DNA of 42,310 bases from Paracoccaceae bacterium (GCA_016937725.1 JAFGVZ010000123.1:1-42310); one strand, 5' to 3'. Numbered from the stretch's first letter, positions 8,736 to 17,495 are shown. Notes: generated from the letters alone by a model not told the origin. Translations and numbers: made by a program.

Positions 8736-10700
8736 TCAATCCCCCGCCGCGCGGCCCCTGAGGGCGACAATGCCCTTGGGCCGGAACTGGATGAACAGGA
8801 TCACGAACAACACCATGTAGGTTTGCGCGGCGAGCGTGTTCGAGGGGTTGAACCACTCGATCCCCTTTTGCAGGAACCCGATGAGCGATGCGCCCGCAAG
8901 CGTGCCCCAGACATTGCCCACACCGCCCACAACCACGGTCATAAAGCTTTGGACAATGTAGTTCGCGCCCATTTCAGATGTGACCTGCGCGTATAGCCCG
9001 ATCGCCACGCCCGCGATGCCCGCAATCCCCGACCCAAGCCCAAAGGTCAGCATGTTGATCCGGTCGGGGTTGATGCCCATGCTGGCCGCCATGCCGGGGT
9101 TTTGGGTGACCGCGCGCACTTCCAGCCCCAGCCGGGTGCGCTTCAGGATATACAGAAGCAGGGCCAGAAAGATCAGCGCCAGCACGAAGATCGCCACGCG
9201 AATGGTGCTGATGCCCACGATGTCGTTGATCTGCAACGCTCCGCCCAGCCAATCTGGCGCAGTCAGCGGGCGCGCCTGCGTGCCGAAGATGTTCTTGGCA
9301 AGTTGTTGCAGCGCAATGGAAATGCCGAAGGTCGCCAGCAGGGTTTCCAGCGGGCGCTTGTATAAATGCCGGATCACGCTGCGCTCCATCGCCACGCCCG
9401 CGCCGAAGGTGACAAGAAACGCCAAGGGCAAAGCGACCAACAGGCTGATCGTATAATCGGGGATGAACAATTGCACGACATAGCCGGTATAGGCGCCCAT
9501 CATGATGAACTCGCCATGCGCCATGTTGATCACACCCATCACGCCAAAGGTGATGGCTAGGCCAATCGCGGCGAGGAAAAAGATCGATGCCAGCGACAAG
9601 CCGTCCAGCACAAGATCGGCGACCTGATAGGCGGCGATGGCTTGCTGTGTGCTGTCGAGGGCCGCTTGCGCGGCGGCGGTGATTTCTGCGTCGTCAAGCG
9701 TGTAGCGGTCGAAGAACACATGCGCGGCGACGGCTTGCGCCGCCTCATCCGGGGCGGCGCGGGGCGGAACAGTTCCTGCGGCTTCCAGCGCCTCATAGGC
9801 TTCAATGCGGGCGGCGGGGTCACTCAGGCGACCAACGGGCACACCGCCCACGCGCCCATCGACGATATTTTCCGCCAGAACCTCGCGCAGCATGGCGGGG
9901 GTCTGGGCAGGCTCTGCCAGCGCTGCACTGACCAGCAGCTCGTAAGCGGCGGCTTCGGTCAGGTCGGTGCCCACGTTCAGCACCCGCGCAATATTCGCGC
10001 CCTCGGGCAGGGCAAGGGCAACTTCCGTCACCGTGGCGGTCAGCCGGTTCAGCACCCCGCGCGCTTCAATGCTGGTGTCGCCACCAAGCGCCGCGATGGC
10101 GCTCAGTTGCACGGCCCGATCCTGTGCGAATTGGGCTTGAAGCAACAACAGAAGGCGCTCTTTGCGGGTTTTCAAACTGGCATCGGTTTCACGCTCGACA
10201 CTCTCGGCCAAAGGCGCGATCTGGCTGGCATCTGGGCTGCGGCTGATCGCATCTAGCGCGGCCATGCGGCGTTCGCGTTCGGGCGCGTTCAATTCCAGCG
10301 GCACAAGGGCTGCTGCAATCACGCGCTGCACGCCTGAATTGGTGCGGATTTGCGTCACGTCGCGGCTGGAGACTTCGGCCACGGCCTCTCCGCTATCGAT
10401 ATCGACAAGCCGGACAAGCGCACCTGCATCCTCGGCGTAGAAAAACAGTCCATCTTCGGGGCGCTGCACGACCTCGCGGGCGCTGTAGCGGCGCAGGAAT
10501 TCACCGATATTCGGATGGTCCTGTTCGATCAGCGTAATGACAACGCTTTCGATGGTCCGGCGCGACGGGCTGGCAAGGTCATCGGCAAAAGCCTGCAACG
10601 CGGGTTGCAGCGCGTCTTGTGCACGGGCGGGGCCGGGCAGGGCGACAATCGCCAGCGCCACGAGCGCCAACGCGCGGAACATCAGGGTGCGAAACGGCAT
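8736..10700 (-). CDS. urtB: Urea ABC transporter permease UrtB with long N-terminal periplasmic extension
   Basis: C-terminal LivH-like permease (LASIFFLAAIGLAITFGVMGVINMAHGEFIMMGAYTGYVVQ) preceded by a signal peptide and about 360 aa of soluble sequence. Confidence 0.93.
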   Translation of the reverse strand: MPFRTLMFRALALVALAIVALPGPARAQDALQPALQAFADDLASPSRRTIESVVITLIEQDHPNIGEFLRRYSAREVVQRPEDGLFFYAEDAGALVRLVDIDSGEAVAEVSSRDVTQIRTNSGVQRVIAAALVPLELNAPERERRMAALDAISRSPDASQIAPLAESVERETDASLKTRKERLLLLLQAQFAQDRAVQLSAIAALGGDTSIEARGVLNRLTATVTEVALALPEGANIARVLNVGTDLTEAAAYELLVSAALAEPAQTPAMLREVLAENIVDGRVGGVPVGRLSDPAARIEAYEALEAAGTVPPRAAPDEAAQAVAAHVFFDRYTLDDAEITAAAQAALDSTQQAIAAYQVADLVLDGLSLASIFFLAAIGLAITFGVMGVINMAHGEFIMMGAYTGYVVQLFIPDYTISLLVALPLAFLVTFGAGVAMERSVIRHLYKRPLETLLATFGISIALQQLAKNIFGTQARPLTAPDWLGGALQINDIVGISTIRVAIFVLALIFLALLLYILKRTRLGLEVRAVTQNPGMAASMGINPDRINMLTFGLGSGIAGIAGVAIGLYAQVTSEMGANYIVQSFMTVVVGGVGNVWGTLAGASLIGFLQKGIEWFNPSNTLAAQTYMVLFVILFIQFRPKGIVALRGRAAGD

Positions 10701-10730
10701 TTCGGGTCCAGTATCATGCAGGACAATACC

Positions 10731-10755
10731 GGGCGCGCGCCTTAGACGCGCGCCC
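10731..10755 (-). other. Perfect 9-bp-stem hairpin between urtA and urtB
   Basis: GGGCGCGCG-CCTTAGA (plus flanking C)-CGCGCGCCC inverted repeat in the 63-nt urtA-urtB gap. Confidence 0.7.
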
Positions 10756-10763
10756 GTCGCGTT

Positions 10764-12050
10764 TTAGTAGTTCGAAGTCAACTGCACGCAGGTCGAGGTT
10801 GCGGTGTTATACATCCCGCAGCCCAGTTCCTGCCAATCGCTCGTCAGCACAGAGCTTTCCGGCAAGAAATCGGTCCATGCATCGCCCGGCACTTCCTCGG
10901 TCTGGCTGATGATGTCGAATTGACCATCAGCACGGATTTCGCCGATCAGGACAGGCTTCGACAGGTGATGGTTGGTGCCCATGACGGCGGTGCCGCCGGT
11001 CAGGTTCGGGAATTCCTGGCCCCACATGGCTTCGCGCACAGCGTCGACATCGGTGGTGCCTGCCGCGGTCACCGCGTTCACCCACATGTTGAAGCCAATG
11101 TAATGTGCCTCCATCGGGTCGTTCGTCACGCGGTTTTCACCTGCAAAGGCTTTCCATGCGGCGACGAATTCGGCGTTGATCTCTGTATCCGCGGACATGA
11201 AGTAGTTCCATGCGGCCAGGTGGCCTGCCAATGGGCCGGTATCCAGACCCGACAATTCCTCTTCACCAACCGAGAAAGCCACCACCGGGATGTCATCCGC
11301 GCTGACGCCCTGTGCGCCCAGTTCGGTGTAAAAGCCGACATTTGCGTCGCCGTTGATGGTCGAGATCACGCCAACCTGCTTGCCGCCTGCGCCAAGCGCG
11401 ACCACGTCGGACACGATGGTCGACCAGTCGGAATGGCCAAAGGGTGTGTAATTCACGAAAATATCTTCAGCAGCGATCCCCTTGGACAGCAAGTAGGCTT
11501 CCAGAATGGCATTCGTCGTGCGCGGATACACATAGTCGGTGCCCAGAAGCGCGAAGCTTTCGACGCCCAGTTCCTCAAGGAAGTAATCCACAGCCGGAAT
11601 CGCCTGCTGGTTCGGCGCGGCGCCAGTGTAGAACACGTTGCGCGAGGATTCCTCGCCTTCATATTGCACCGGGTAGAACATAAGACCGTTCAGCTCTTCC
11701 AGCACCGGCAGGGCGGATTTGCGGCTGACAGAGGTCCATGCGCCAAAGATCACGTCTACCTCGTCGACCGTCAGAAGCTGGCGGGTCAGTTCGGCAAAAA
11801 GCGGCCAGTCAGAAGCAGGGTCGACCACGACAGCCTCGATCTGGCAGCCCAGCAGGCCGCCGGCGGCGTTTTGCTGCTCGATCAGCATCAGCATCACGTC
11901 GCGCAGGGTGGTCTCGGAAATGGCCATGCTGCCCGACAACGAGTGCAGAACGCCAACCTTGATCGGCTCTGCGCAATCCTGTGCCAGAAGTGGTGTCGCA
12001 ACCAAAGCGGTGCTGGCAGCAAGGGCGGAAAGAAGTGTTTTGGGTGTCAT
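10764..12050 (-). CDS. urtA: Urea ABC transporter substrate-binding protein UrtA
   Basis: CAEPIKVGVLHSLSGSMAISETTLRDVMLMLIEQQNAAGGLLG..., AWTSVSRKSALPVLEELNGLMFYPVQYEGEESSRNVFYTGAAPNQQ, the UrtA/AmiC-type urea/amide-binding family. Confidence 0.95.
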   Translation of the reverse strand: MTPKTLLSALAASTALVATPLLAQDCAEPIKVGVLHSLSGSMAISETTLRDVMLMLIEQQNAAGGLLGCQIEAVVVDPASDWPLFAELTRQLLTVDEVDVIFGAWTSVSRKSALPVLEELNGLMFYPVQYEGEESSRNVFYTGAAPNQQAIPAVDYFLEELGVESFALLGTDYVYPRTTNAILEAYLLSKGIAAEDIFVNYTPFGHSDWSTIVSDVVALGAGGKQVGVISTINGDANVGFYTELGAQGVSADDIPVVAFSVGEEELSGLDTGPLAGHLAAWNYFMSADTEINAEFVAAWKAFAGENRVTNDPMEAHYIGFNMWVNAVTAAGTTDVDAVREAMWGQEFPNLTGGTAVMGTNHHLSKPVLIGEIRADGQFDIISQTEEVPGDAWTDFLPESSVLTSDWQELGCGMYNTATSTCVQLTSNY

Positions 12051-12061
12051 AGTGTTACGGC

Positions 12062-12175
12062 GCTCCTAATGTCTGAGCTGCGCAGCGATTGCCGTTCCGG
12101 GTCGCACCGGACACTTCATGCTGGGCCACAGCTTTGTGGTTTCTCCGCCCTGCGCGACCCCGGCACGCCGGAATC
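12062..12175 (-). ncRNA. Candidate structured 5' leader (cis-regulatory RNA) of the urt operon
   Basis: Nested complementarity: 12091-12094/12161-12164 (GCCG/CGGC), 12099-12105/12154-12160 (GGGTCGC/GCGACCC), inner hairpin 12126-12130/12135-12139 (CCACA/TGTGG); second hairpin 12062-12065/12075-12078 (GCTC/GAGC) overlaps the urtA SD AGGAG (minus strand, 12063-12067). Confidence 0.5.
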
Positions 12176-12487
12176 TGGTTCGCAAAGCGGTGTTTTTTGC
12201 CCCAAGTGAGCGTTTTGAACAGAGACCACGCTTGCCCCATCTGCCAATGGCGCACCGAAGACGGTTAACGTGTTGGGGTGCGGATTGAGCGATCCTGCGG
12301 AAAAAATAGCGCTTCGAGTCTATTTATTTTGCACTTGCAGAAAAACGGCGGTGGCGCCGCGGGGATTGTTTCGGCCAGAGCAACGCGCGCACGACGTTTA
12401 CCGCCTTAGGAGGCGATTGGGGTAACGTGGTGCACGTCAGTTGGGCAATTATGAGATTGAGCGTGTCAGCCGCGCCGAAACACGGCC

Positions 12488-13174
12488 CTAGCCAAACCAG
12501 CCGCGATAGTCGCTGACCAGCAGATGCGTAGGCGCGGTATCTTCCTCGATACGCGCAAAACGGCCAATCGGGTCGCGGAAGATATTGTCAGTTTCATCGT
12601 CATTCACGGTAGAAACTTCGCCGATCAGCACATCCCCACCTTCGCCCCAGAAGGCGTGCCAATCGCCCGGACGCAAGGTGACGCTGTCGCCCGGGTCCAG
12701 CCGCAGTTTCTCTCCCGGAATATAATCGTGGCGAATGCCGTCCAGCCAGACCGTGCCGCCCCGGTCTTCGGCAAAGGCTCCGTTATCGTCAGAGCCGTAA
12801 AGCTCGACCACCAGCGTTGCGCCGCCGCGATTGATGATGTCTTCGGCCTTCAGCACATGGGTGTGCATGGGCGAAAGCTGATCCTGCCGCGAGATCAGCA
12901 GTTTCTCGGCATAGCACATGCCGCCACCCTTTTGCAGGTCGGACAAAAGCCCGTTGCGCAGCGTGAACAGGAACAGGCCCATCCGGTCGAAATCGCCAGC
13001 CCCATAGTCGGTAATGTCCCAACCACAGCGCGCGTCGATCAGGTGGCGCGCGTCATCCACGCGGGCTTTGAATTCATCCGGGCTCCAGTAAGCGAAGGCG
13101 GGAAGCGCAAATCCATGGCGGCGGATCATGTCATCTGCCGCGGCCATGATGTCATTGATGCGGGAGCGTTTCAT
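12488..13174 (-). CDS. D-lyxose ketol-isomerase family protein (cupin)
   Basis: MKRSRINDIMAAADDMIRRHGFALPAFAYWSPDEFKA...CYAEKLLISRQDQLSPMHTHVLKAEDIINRGGATLVVEL...GDSVTLRPGDWHAFWGEGGDVLIGEVSTVNDDETDN. Confidence 0.85.
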   Translation of the reverse strand: MKRSRINDIMAAADDMIRRHGFALPAFAYWSPDEFKARVDDARHLIDARCGWDITDYGAGDFDRMGLFLFTLRNGLLSDLQKGGGMCYAEKLLISRQDQLSPMHTHVLKAEDIINRGGATLVVELYGSDDNGAFAEDRGGTVWLDGIRHDYIPGEKLRLDPGDSVTLRPGDWHAFWGEGGDVLIGEVSTVNDDETDNIFRDPIGRFARIEEDTAPTHLLVSDYRGWFG

Positions 13175-13300
13175 CTGACCTTGTTTGCCATCTGCGGCTT
13201 GTTCCTAATCGCTGTGGCCCAAACAAAGTATCCGCAATGGCTTGGACCAGATGTAGCAGTGATAGGGTGTGTCGCTGCTGCAATCAATATCTTGCGCGGC

Positions 13301-13987
13301 TTAATCGGCGCTCTCCAGAGGAGGGGCAGCCACAAGCTTGCCTTTGCGGCTATCCGGGTAGACCAGCCCTGCCGAGATAATCAGCTTCGCCGCATCCTCG
13401 ATCGACATATCCAACTCGATCACGTCGCGGCGGGAAACAAACAGCAAAAAACCAGATGTGGGGTTCGGTGTGGTGGGCAGAAAGACAGAAATCATCTCTT
13501 CCCCGTCCGCGCCCAATCGATCACCAATCTCGCCCCGTGTGGTGGTCGAGATGAAAGCCGTGGCCCAGATGCCCTTGCGCGGGTATTCGACAAGGCAAGC
13601 GCGGTCGAAGGTCGGGGCAGAGCGCGCCAGAATCGTATCGGCGATCTGTTTCACAGCGTTGTAGATGGACCGGACAACCGGCATCGCCTCGACAATGCGT
13701 TCGCCCCAATTGACCAGAGTGCGCCCGATGAAACCCTTGGTGAAATATCCCATCACCACGGTGAAGATCAGGAAAATCGCCACGCCTACACCCGGCACGT
13801 CCCAGCCAGTCAGCACCACCGGGTGGAAACGGGCCGGTATCAGCGGCATGACGATGCCATCAATCCATGTGACCACGTTCCAGACCAACCAGACCGTCAG
13901 CACACCCGGCGCGATGACCGCCAGCCCGGCCAGAAAATTCGACCGGATGGACCCGAGAAGCCCGCGCTTATGCTGATCGGTTGACAT
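13301..13987 (-). CDS. DUF502 family membrane protein
   Basis: LAGLAVIAPGVLTVWLVWNVVTWIDG...GVGVAIFLIFTVVMGYFTKGFIGRTLVNWGERIVEAMPVVRSIYNAVKQI...PTTPNPTSGFLLFV. Confidence 0.88.
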   Translation of the reverse strand: MSTDQHKRGLLGSIRSNFLAGLAVIAPGVLTVWLVWNVVTWIDGIVMPLIPARFHPVVLTGWDVPGVGVAIFLIFTVVMGYFTKGFIGRTLVNWGERIVEAMPVVRSIYNAVKQIADTILARSAPTFDRACLVEYPRKGIWATAFISTTTRGEIGDRLGADGEEMISVFLPTTPNPTSGFLLFVSRRDVIELDMSIEDAAKLIISAGLVYPDSRKGKLVAAPPLESAD

Positions 13988-14005
13988 GATCCGTCCTGTC
14001 TAGTG

Positions 14006-14932
14006 TCAGCCGTCGATATGGGGGGCGGGGCGCAAGGATGCAAGCGCGCAAGCGATCTCAGCGCCAAGACGCGCGTTGTTGCGCACCAGCGCGATATTGG
14101 CCGTCAGAGAGGCGCCCGCGCTCAATTCGAAAATGCGTGCAAGCAGGCGGGGTGTCACTTCTTTCGCCGCTGCGCCCGCGCAATCCTCCAGCGCCTGTGC
14201 GATCCAGCCGTCGATCACCGCGCGCGGAATTTCGTCGGGTTCGGGGATCGGGTTGGCGACCAATTGCCCCCCGGGCAAGTCCAGTTCTCCGCGCATCAGG
14301 TGCGCGCGCGCAATCTGGCCGACATCATCCATTCGCAGCGGTGCGGGCAGGCCGCTTATGCGCGACCAGAAGGCCGGGAAGTCGTCCTGCCCGTGGGCGA
14401 TGACGGGCACCCCAAGTGTTTCAAGCACTTCCAGCGTTTTGGGCAAGTCCAGAATGGCCTTCGCACCGGCTGCAACCACGGTGACCGGGCTTTGCGCCAG
14501 TTCCTGCAAATCGGCCGATATGTCGAAAGAGCTTTCAGCCCCGCGATGCACGCCGCCAATGCCCCCCGTGGCAAAGACCGCAATACCCGCGCGCGTGGCA
14601 CAGATCATGGTGGCAGCGACGGTTGTCGCCCCCGTAGCCCCCATAGCCAACGCTACCGCCAAATCGGCGCGGGACAGTTTCATCGCATCTTTGGCTTGGG
14701 CAAGCGTTTCCAATTCCGCCGGTTCTAGTCCGATGTGGATCGCGCCCCCCAGCACAGCAATCGTCGCAGGTGTGGCCCCGGCGGCACGAATATCGGCTTC
14801 CACCTGCTGCGCCATCGCAAGGTTCTGCGGATAGGGCATTCCATGGGTGATGATGGTCGATTCCAGCGCGACAATCGGCGCACCTGCTTCGCGTGCGGTC
14901 GCCACTTCAGATGAATAACGCATTGCAAGCAT
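14006..14932 (-). CDS. psuG: Pseudouridine-5'-phosphate glycosidase PsuG
   Basis: APIVALESTIITHGMPYPQNLAMAQQVEADIRAAGATPATIAVLGGAIHIGL...FATGGIGGVHRGAESSFDISADLQELAQSPVTVVAAGAKAILDLPKTLEVLETLGVPV. Confidence 0.95.
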   Translation of the reverse strand: MLAMRYSSEVATAREAGAPIVALESTIITHGMPYPQNLAMAQQVEADIRAAGATPATIAVLGGAIHIGLEPAELETLAQAKDAMKLSRADLAVALAMGATGATTVAATMICATRAGIAVFATGGIGGVHRGAESSFDISADLQELAQSPVTVVAAGAKAILDLPKTLEVLETLGVPVIAHGQDDFPAFWSRISGLPAPLRMDDVGQIARAHLMRGELDLPGGQLVANPIPEPDEIPRAVIDGWIAQALEDCAGAAAKEVTPRLLARIFELSAGASLTANIALVRNNARLGAEIACALASLRPAPHIDG

Positions 14933-14942
14933 CAGAAATCCT

Positions 14943-15836
14943 TCAGTGTTCCGGTCCGCCAGCAACATAGCTCGCGGCCGTGCGTAAAGCGTGTGACAGG
15001 GCGGCATCACGGGATAGCCCACGCGCCTCTGCGGCCATGTGGGCGGCCATGAAAGTATCCCCCGCGCCGGTGATGCGCACAGCCTGCACCTGCGGGGGCA
15101 CGAGCGTCAGCAAGCCATCGGCGCTGGCATCGGTCGTGTCGCGCGCGCCATCCGTAACCAGCACCCGTTGCGCCCCCCGCGCCAGAAGTCCGCGCGCGGC
15201 CTCTGCCGAGGCGGCAAACTCCGTGCCGCAAAGAAGCCCTGCTTCTTCAAGATTGACATAAAACACCGTGCCGGGGCGCGCGATCAGGGGCAGCAAGCGC
15301 TCTCCCTTGCCCGGAGAGGCGGGCGCGACCCTTAAATCAGCCGCCCGAAAAGTTGGGGCGCTGGCGATTTCTGCCAAAAGCGACACGGTCAGATTGCCGT
15401 CGAGGGCAACCATCCCCGTCCAAGGCGCCGTGTCACTGCCCAAGCGCCCATCGCGCAAGGGGGCCAGAATCTTGCTGCCCGCAATTTCCAGCGAATGCAC
15501 ATCCGCAATCGCGGCAATCAAGCCGCCCGCACCTTCGATCGCCATATAGGTATCGGTGGGCAAGTCAGGGGCGCGGTAAACATAGGTGCAGCCGACCCCC
15601 CCCGCCGTCATCTCGGCAATCAGTGCATCACCCGCCGCATCTTGGCCAATCGCGGACAAGACCTGAGGGTTGGCCCCCGCCCGCACCAGCGCCATGGCAA
15701 TATTCAGCGCCACACCGCCCGGAATGCGCGTGATCCGGCCCGCCACGTCCGACCCCACGCGCATGGGGGCAGGGGTGCGCCCGATGATGTCCCACAGGGC
15801 GGCGCCGATGCAGAGAATGTCGGTTCGTGTGCTCAT
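14943..15836 (-). CDS. psuK: PfkB-family carbohydrate kinase, probable pseudouridine kinase PsuK
   Basis: MSTRTDILCIGAALWDIIGRT..., PfkB signature (VRITGAGDTFMAAHMAAE); directly upstream of psuG on the same strand. Confidence 0.85.
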   Translation of the reverse strand: MSTRTDILCIGAALWDIIGRTPAPMRVGSDVAGRITRIPGGVALNIAMALVRAGANPQVLSAIGQDAAGDALIAEMTAGGVGCTYVYRAPDLPTDTYMAIEGAGGLIAAIADVHSLEIAGSKILAPLRDGRLGSDTAPWTGMVALDGNLTVSLLAEIASAPTFRAADLRVAPASPGKGERLLPLIARPGTVFYVNLEEAGLLCGTEFAASAEAARGLLARGAQRVLVTDGARDTTDASADGLLTLVPPQVQAVRITGAGDTFMAAHMAAEARGLSRDAALSHALRTAASYVAGGPEH

Positions 15837-15853
15837 GCCGCAGGTGATGAGCG

Positions 15854-15889
15854 AAACCCGCCAGATTGGCAAGATGCCTCTCTGGCGGG
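15854..15889 (-). terminator. Strong hairpin plus TTT between the DUF1127 gene and psuK
   Basis: Inverted repeat CCCGCCAGA (15857-15865)/TCTGGCGGG (15881-15889) with inner GGCA/TGCC pairing; on the minus strand the stem is followed by TTT. Confidence 0.55.
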
Positions 15890-15931
15890 GTGGTCGAAAG
15901 CGAAGGCGGGAATGCCCCGCGCAAAAACGGG

Positions 15932-16144
15932 TCAGGCGTAGTAGCGCCCACCAAACACGTCTCGAACGGCGTCTGATCGCGTCAAGCCCTGTGCGGCCAA
16001 GTCTGCGTCCGAAGTTGCGCTCAATTTTTCCAGCCGCCGATACGTTGGTGAAACCTGTGCGAGTCGTTCCAGAATTGCAACAAAACGGTCCGCCAACGAC
16101 TCGGATGCGGTATTTGCGATGATATCAGTTGTCACACTAGCCAT
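15932..16144 (-). CDS. DUF1127 domain small protein
   Basis: 70 aa, LADRFVAILERLAQVSPTYRRLEKLSATSDADLAAQGLTRSDAVRDVFGGRYYA. Confidence 0.7.
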   Translation of the reverse strand: MASVTTDIIANTASESLADRFVAILERLAQVSPTYRRLEKLSATSDADLAAQGLTRSDAVRDVFGGRYYA

Positions 16145-16344
16145 GGTTATTCCTTTCCCAGAGACATGAAGCCTCCCTTAACATCGAGATAGGTCAGGCA
16201 AGCTGTCCTTGCTACGGCCAAAGTGGAATGCCCGCTCTGCACTTGGTGCAACCCTATGTTGGAAAGGCTTTCTTAACCTCTTTTCGCCATTGTTGGTGGC
16301 ACGACAGGTCACAAAGTTCTCGCTTTGTGCTCAATGATCGTGTA

Positions 16345-16359
16345 GAACAAGGTGTGAAC
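16345..16359 (+). promoter_or_regulatory. LexA (SOS) box upstream of recA, GAAC-N7-GAAC
   Basis: Exact alphaproteobacterial SOS motif GAAC-AAGGTGT-GAAC, 49 bp before the recA ATG at 16409. Confidence 0.85.
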
Positions 16360-16408
16360 AAACGTGCGATTGCCGCAACCGGCGCGCTGTGAAATAAGGG
16401 GCAAAACA

Positions 16409-17476
16409 ATGGCTGTAGCGGACTTGCTGAACATGACCGATAAAAAGACGGCGGAAAAACAAAAAGCGCTCGATTCAGCGCTGGCGCAGATCGAGCGCCA
16501 GTTCGGCAAGGGCTCTATCATGCGCCTTGGGGGCGACAATGTCCTTAAGGATATAGAGTCGACCTCGACCGGCTCGCTTGGGCTTGACATTGCTCTGGGC
16601 ATCGGCGGCTTGCCAAAGGGCCGGATTATCGAAATTTACGGGCCGGAATCCTCGGGGAAAACAACGCTCACGCTGCATGTGGTCGCGGAAGAGCAGAAAA
16701 AGGGCGGTGTCTGCGCCTTCGTGGATGCCGAACATGCGCTCGACCCGCAATATGCCCGCAAACTGGGTGTCGATCTGGACGAATTGCTGATCTCGCAGCC
16801 CGATACGGGCGAACAAGCGCTGGAAATTGTCGATACCCTTGTGCGCTCTGGCGCAGTGTCTTTGGTTGTGGTCGATTCGGTTGCGGCGCTGACCCCGAAA
16901 TCCGAGCTTGAGGGCGATATGGGCGACAGCTCTGTCGGTGTCCATGCGCGTTTGATGAGTCAGGCCATGCGCAAGCTGACGGGATCGATCAGCCGCTCGA
17001 ACTGCATGGTGATCTTCATCAACCAGATTCGTATGAAGATCGGCGTCATGTTCGGCAGCCCCGAAACCACCACGGGCGGCAACGCGCTGAAATTTTATTC
17101 CTCTGTGCGTCTGGATATCCGCCGCATCGGGTCGATCAAGGACCGTGACGAAGTTGTGGGCAACCAGACCCGCGTCAAGGTCGTCAAGAACAAGGTCGCG
17201 CCGCCCTTCAAGCAGGTGGAATTCGACATCATGTATGGTGAAGGCATCTCGAAAACGGGCGAGTTGCTGGATCTTGGCGTGAAGGCCGGCGTGGTCGAAA
17301 AATCTGGCGCATGGTATTCCTATGGCGATGAACGTATCGGGCAGGGGCGCGAGAACGCTAAAACTTTCCTGCGCGAGAACCCCCAGCGCGCGCATGAGAT
17401 TGAGGACAAGATCCGCGCTGCGCATGGTCTGGATTTCGCTATGTCCGAAAGCGATCCTGACCTGACAGAGGACTAA
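16409..17476 (+). CDS. recA: Recombinase RecA
   Basis: [40 protein letters not shown]..., full RecA signature. Confidence 0.99.
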   Translation: MAVADLLNMTDKKTAEKQKALDSALAQIERQFGKGSIMRLGGDNVLKDIESTSTGSLGLDIALGIGGLPKGRIIEIYGPESSGKTTLTLHVVAEEQKKGGVCAFVDAEHALDPQYARKLGVDLDELLISQPDTGEQALEIVDTLVRSGAVSLVVVDSVAALTPKSELEGDMGDSSVGVHARLMSQAMRKLTGSISRSNCMVIFINQIRMKIGVMFGSPETTTGGNALKFYSSVRLDIRRIGSIKDRDEVVGNQTRVKVVKNKVAPPFKQVEFDIMYGEGISKTGELLDLGVKAGVVEKSGAWYSYGDERIGQGRENAKTFLRENPQRAHEIEDKIRAAHGLDFAMSESDPDLTED

Positions 17477-17495
17477 GGTCTGCGTCACAGGATTT

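Noticed and set aside
10920-12209. 429-aa + strand ORF opposite urtA and its leader
   Set aside because: Antisense of urtA; no credible start signal or protein family.
12226-12246. Possible sigma-54 -24/-12 promoter upstream of urtA (TGGCAGATGGGGCAAGC on the minus strand)
   Set aside because: Spacing and -12 element do not match TGGCAC-N5-TTGC, and the encoded NtrC lacks GAFTGA.
12251-12282. CGCACC-N20-GGTGCG inverted repeat upstream of urtA as an NtrC site
   Set aside because: Spacer is far longer than the usual NtrC dyad; 6-bp arms in GC-rich DNA can occur by chance.
12346-12415. Two small hairpins (CGGCG-GTGG-CGCCG and CGCCT-TAGG-AGGCG) in the lyxose isomerase/urtA intergenic region, considered as an sRNA
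   Set aside because: Only 5-bp stems in GC-rich sequence, no terminator or promoter evidence.
12524-13984. 486-aa + strand ORF opposite the lyxose isomerase and DUF502 genes
   Set aside because: Antisense shadow ORF; the minus strand has recognisable families and the + product has no family-like features.
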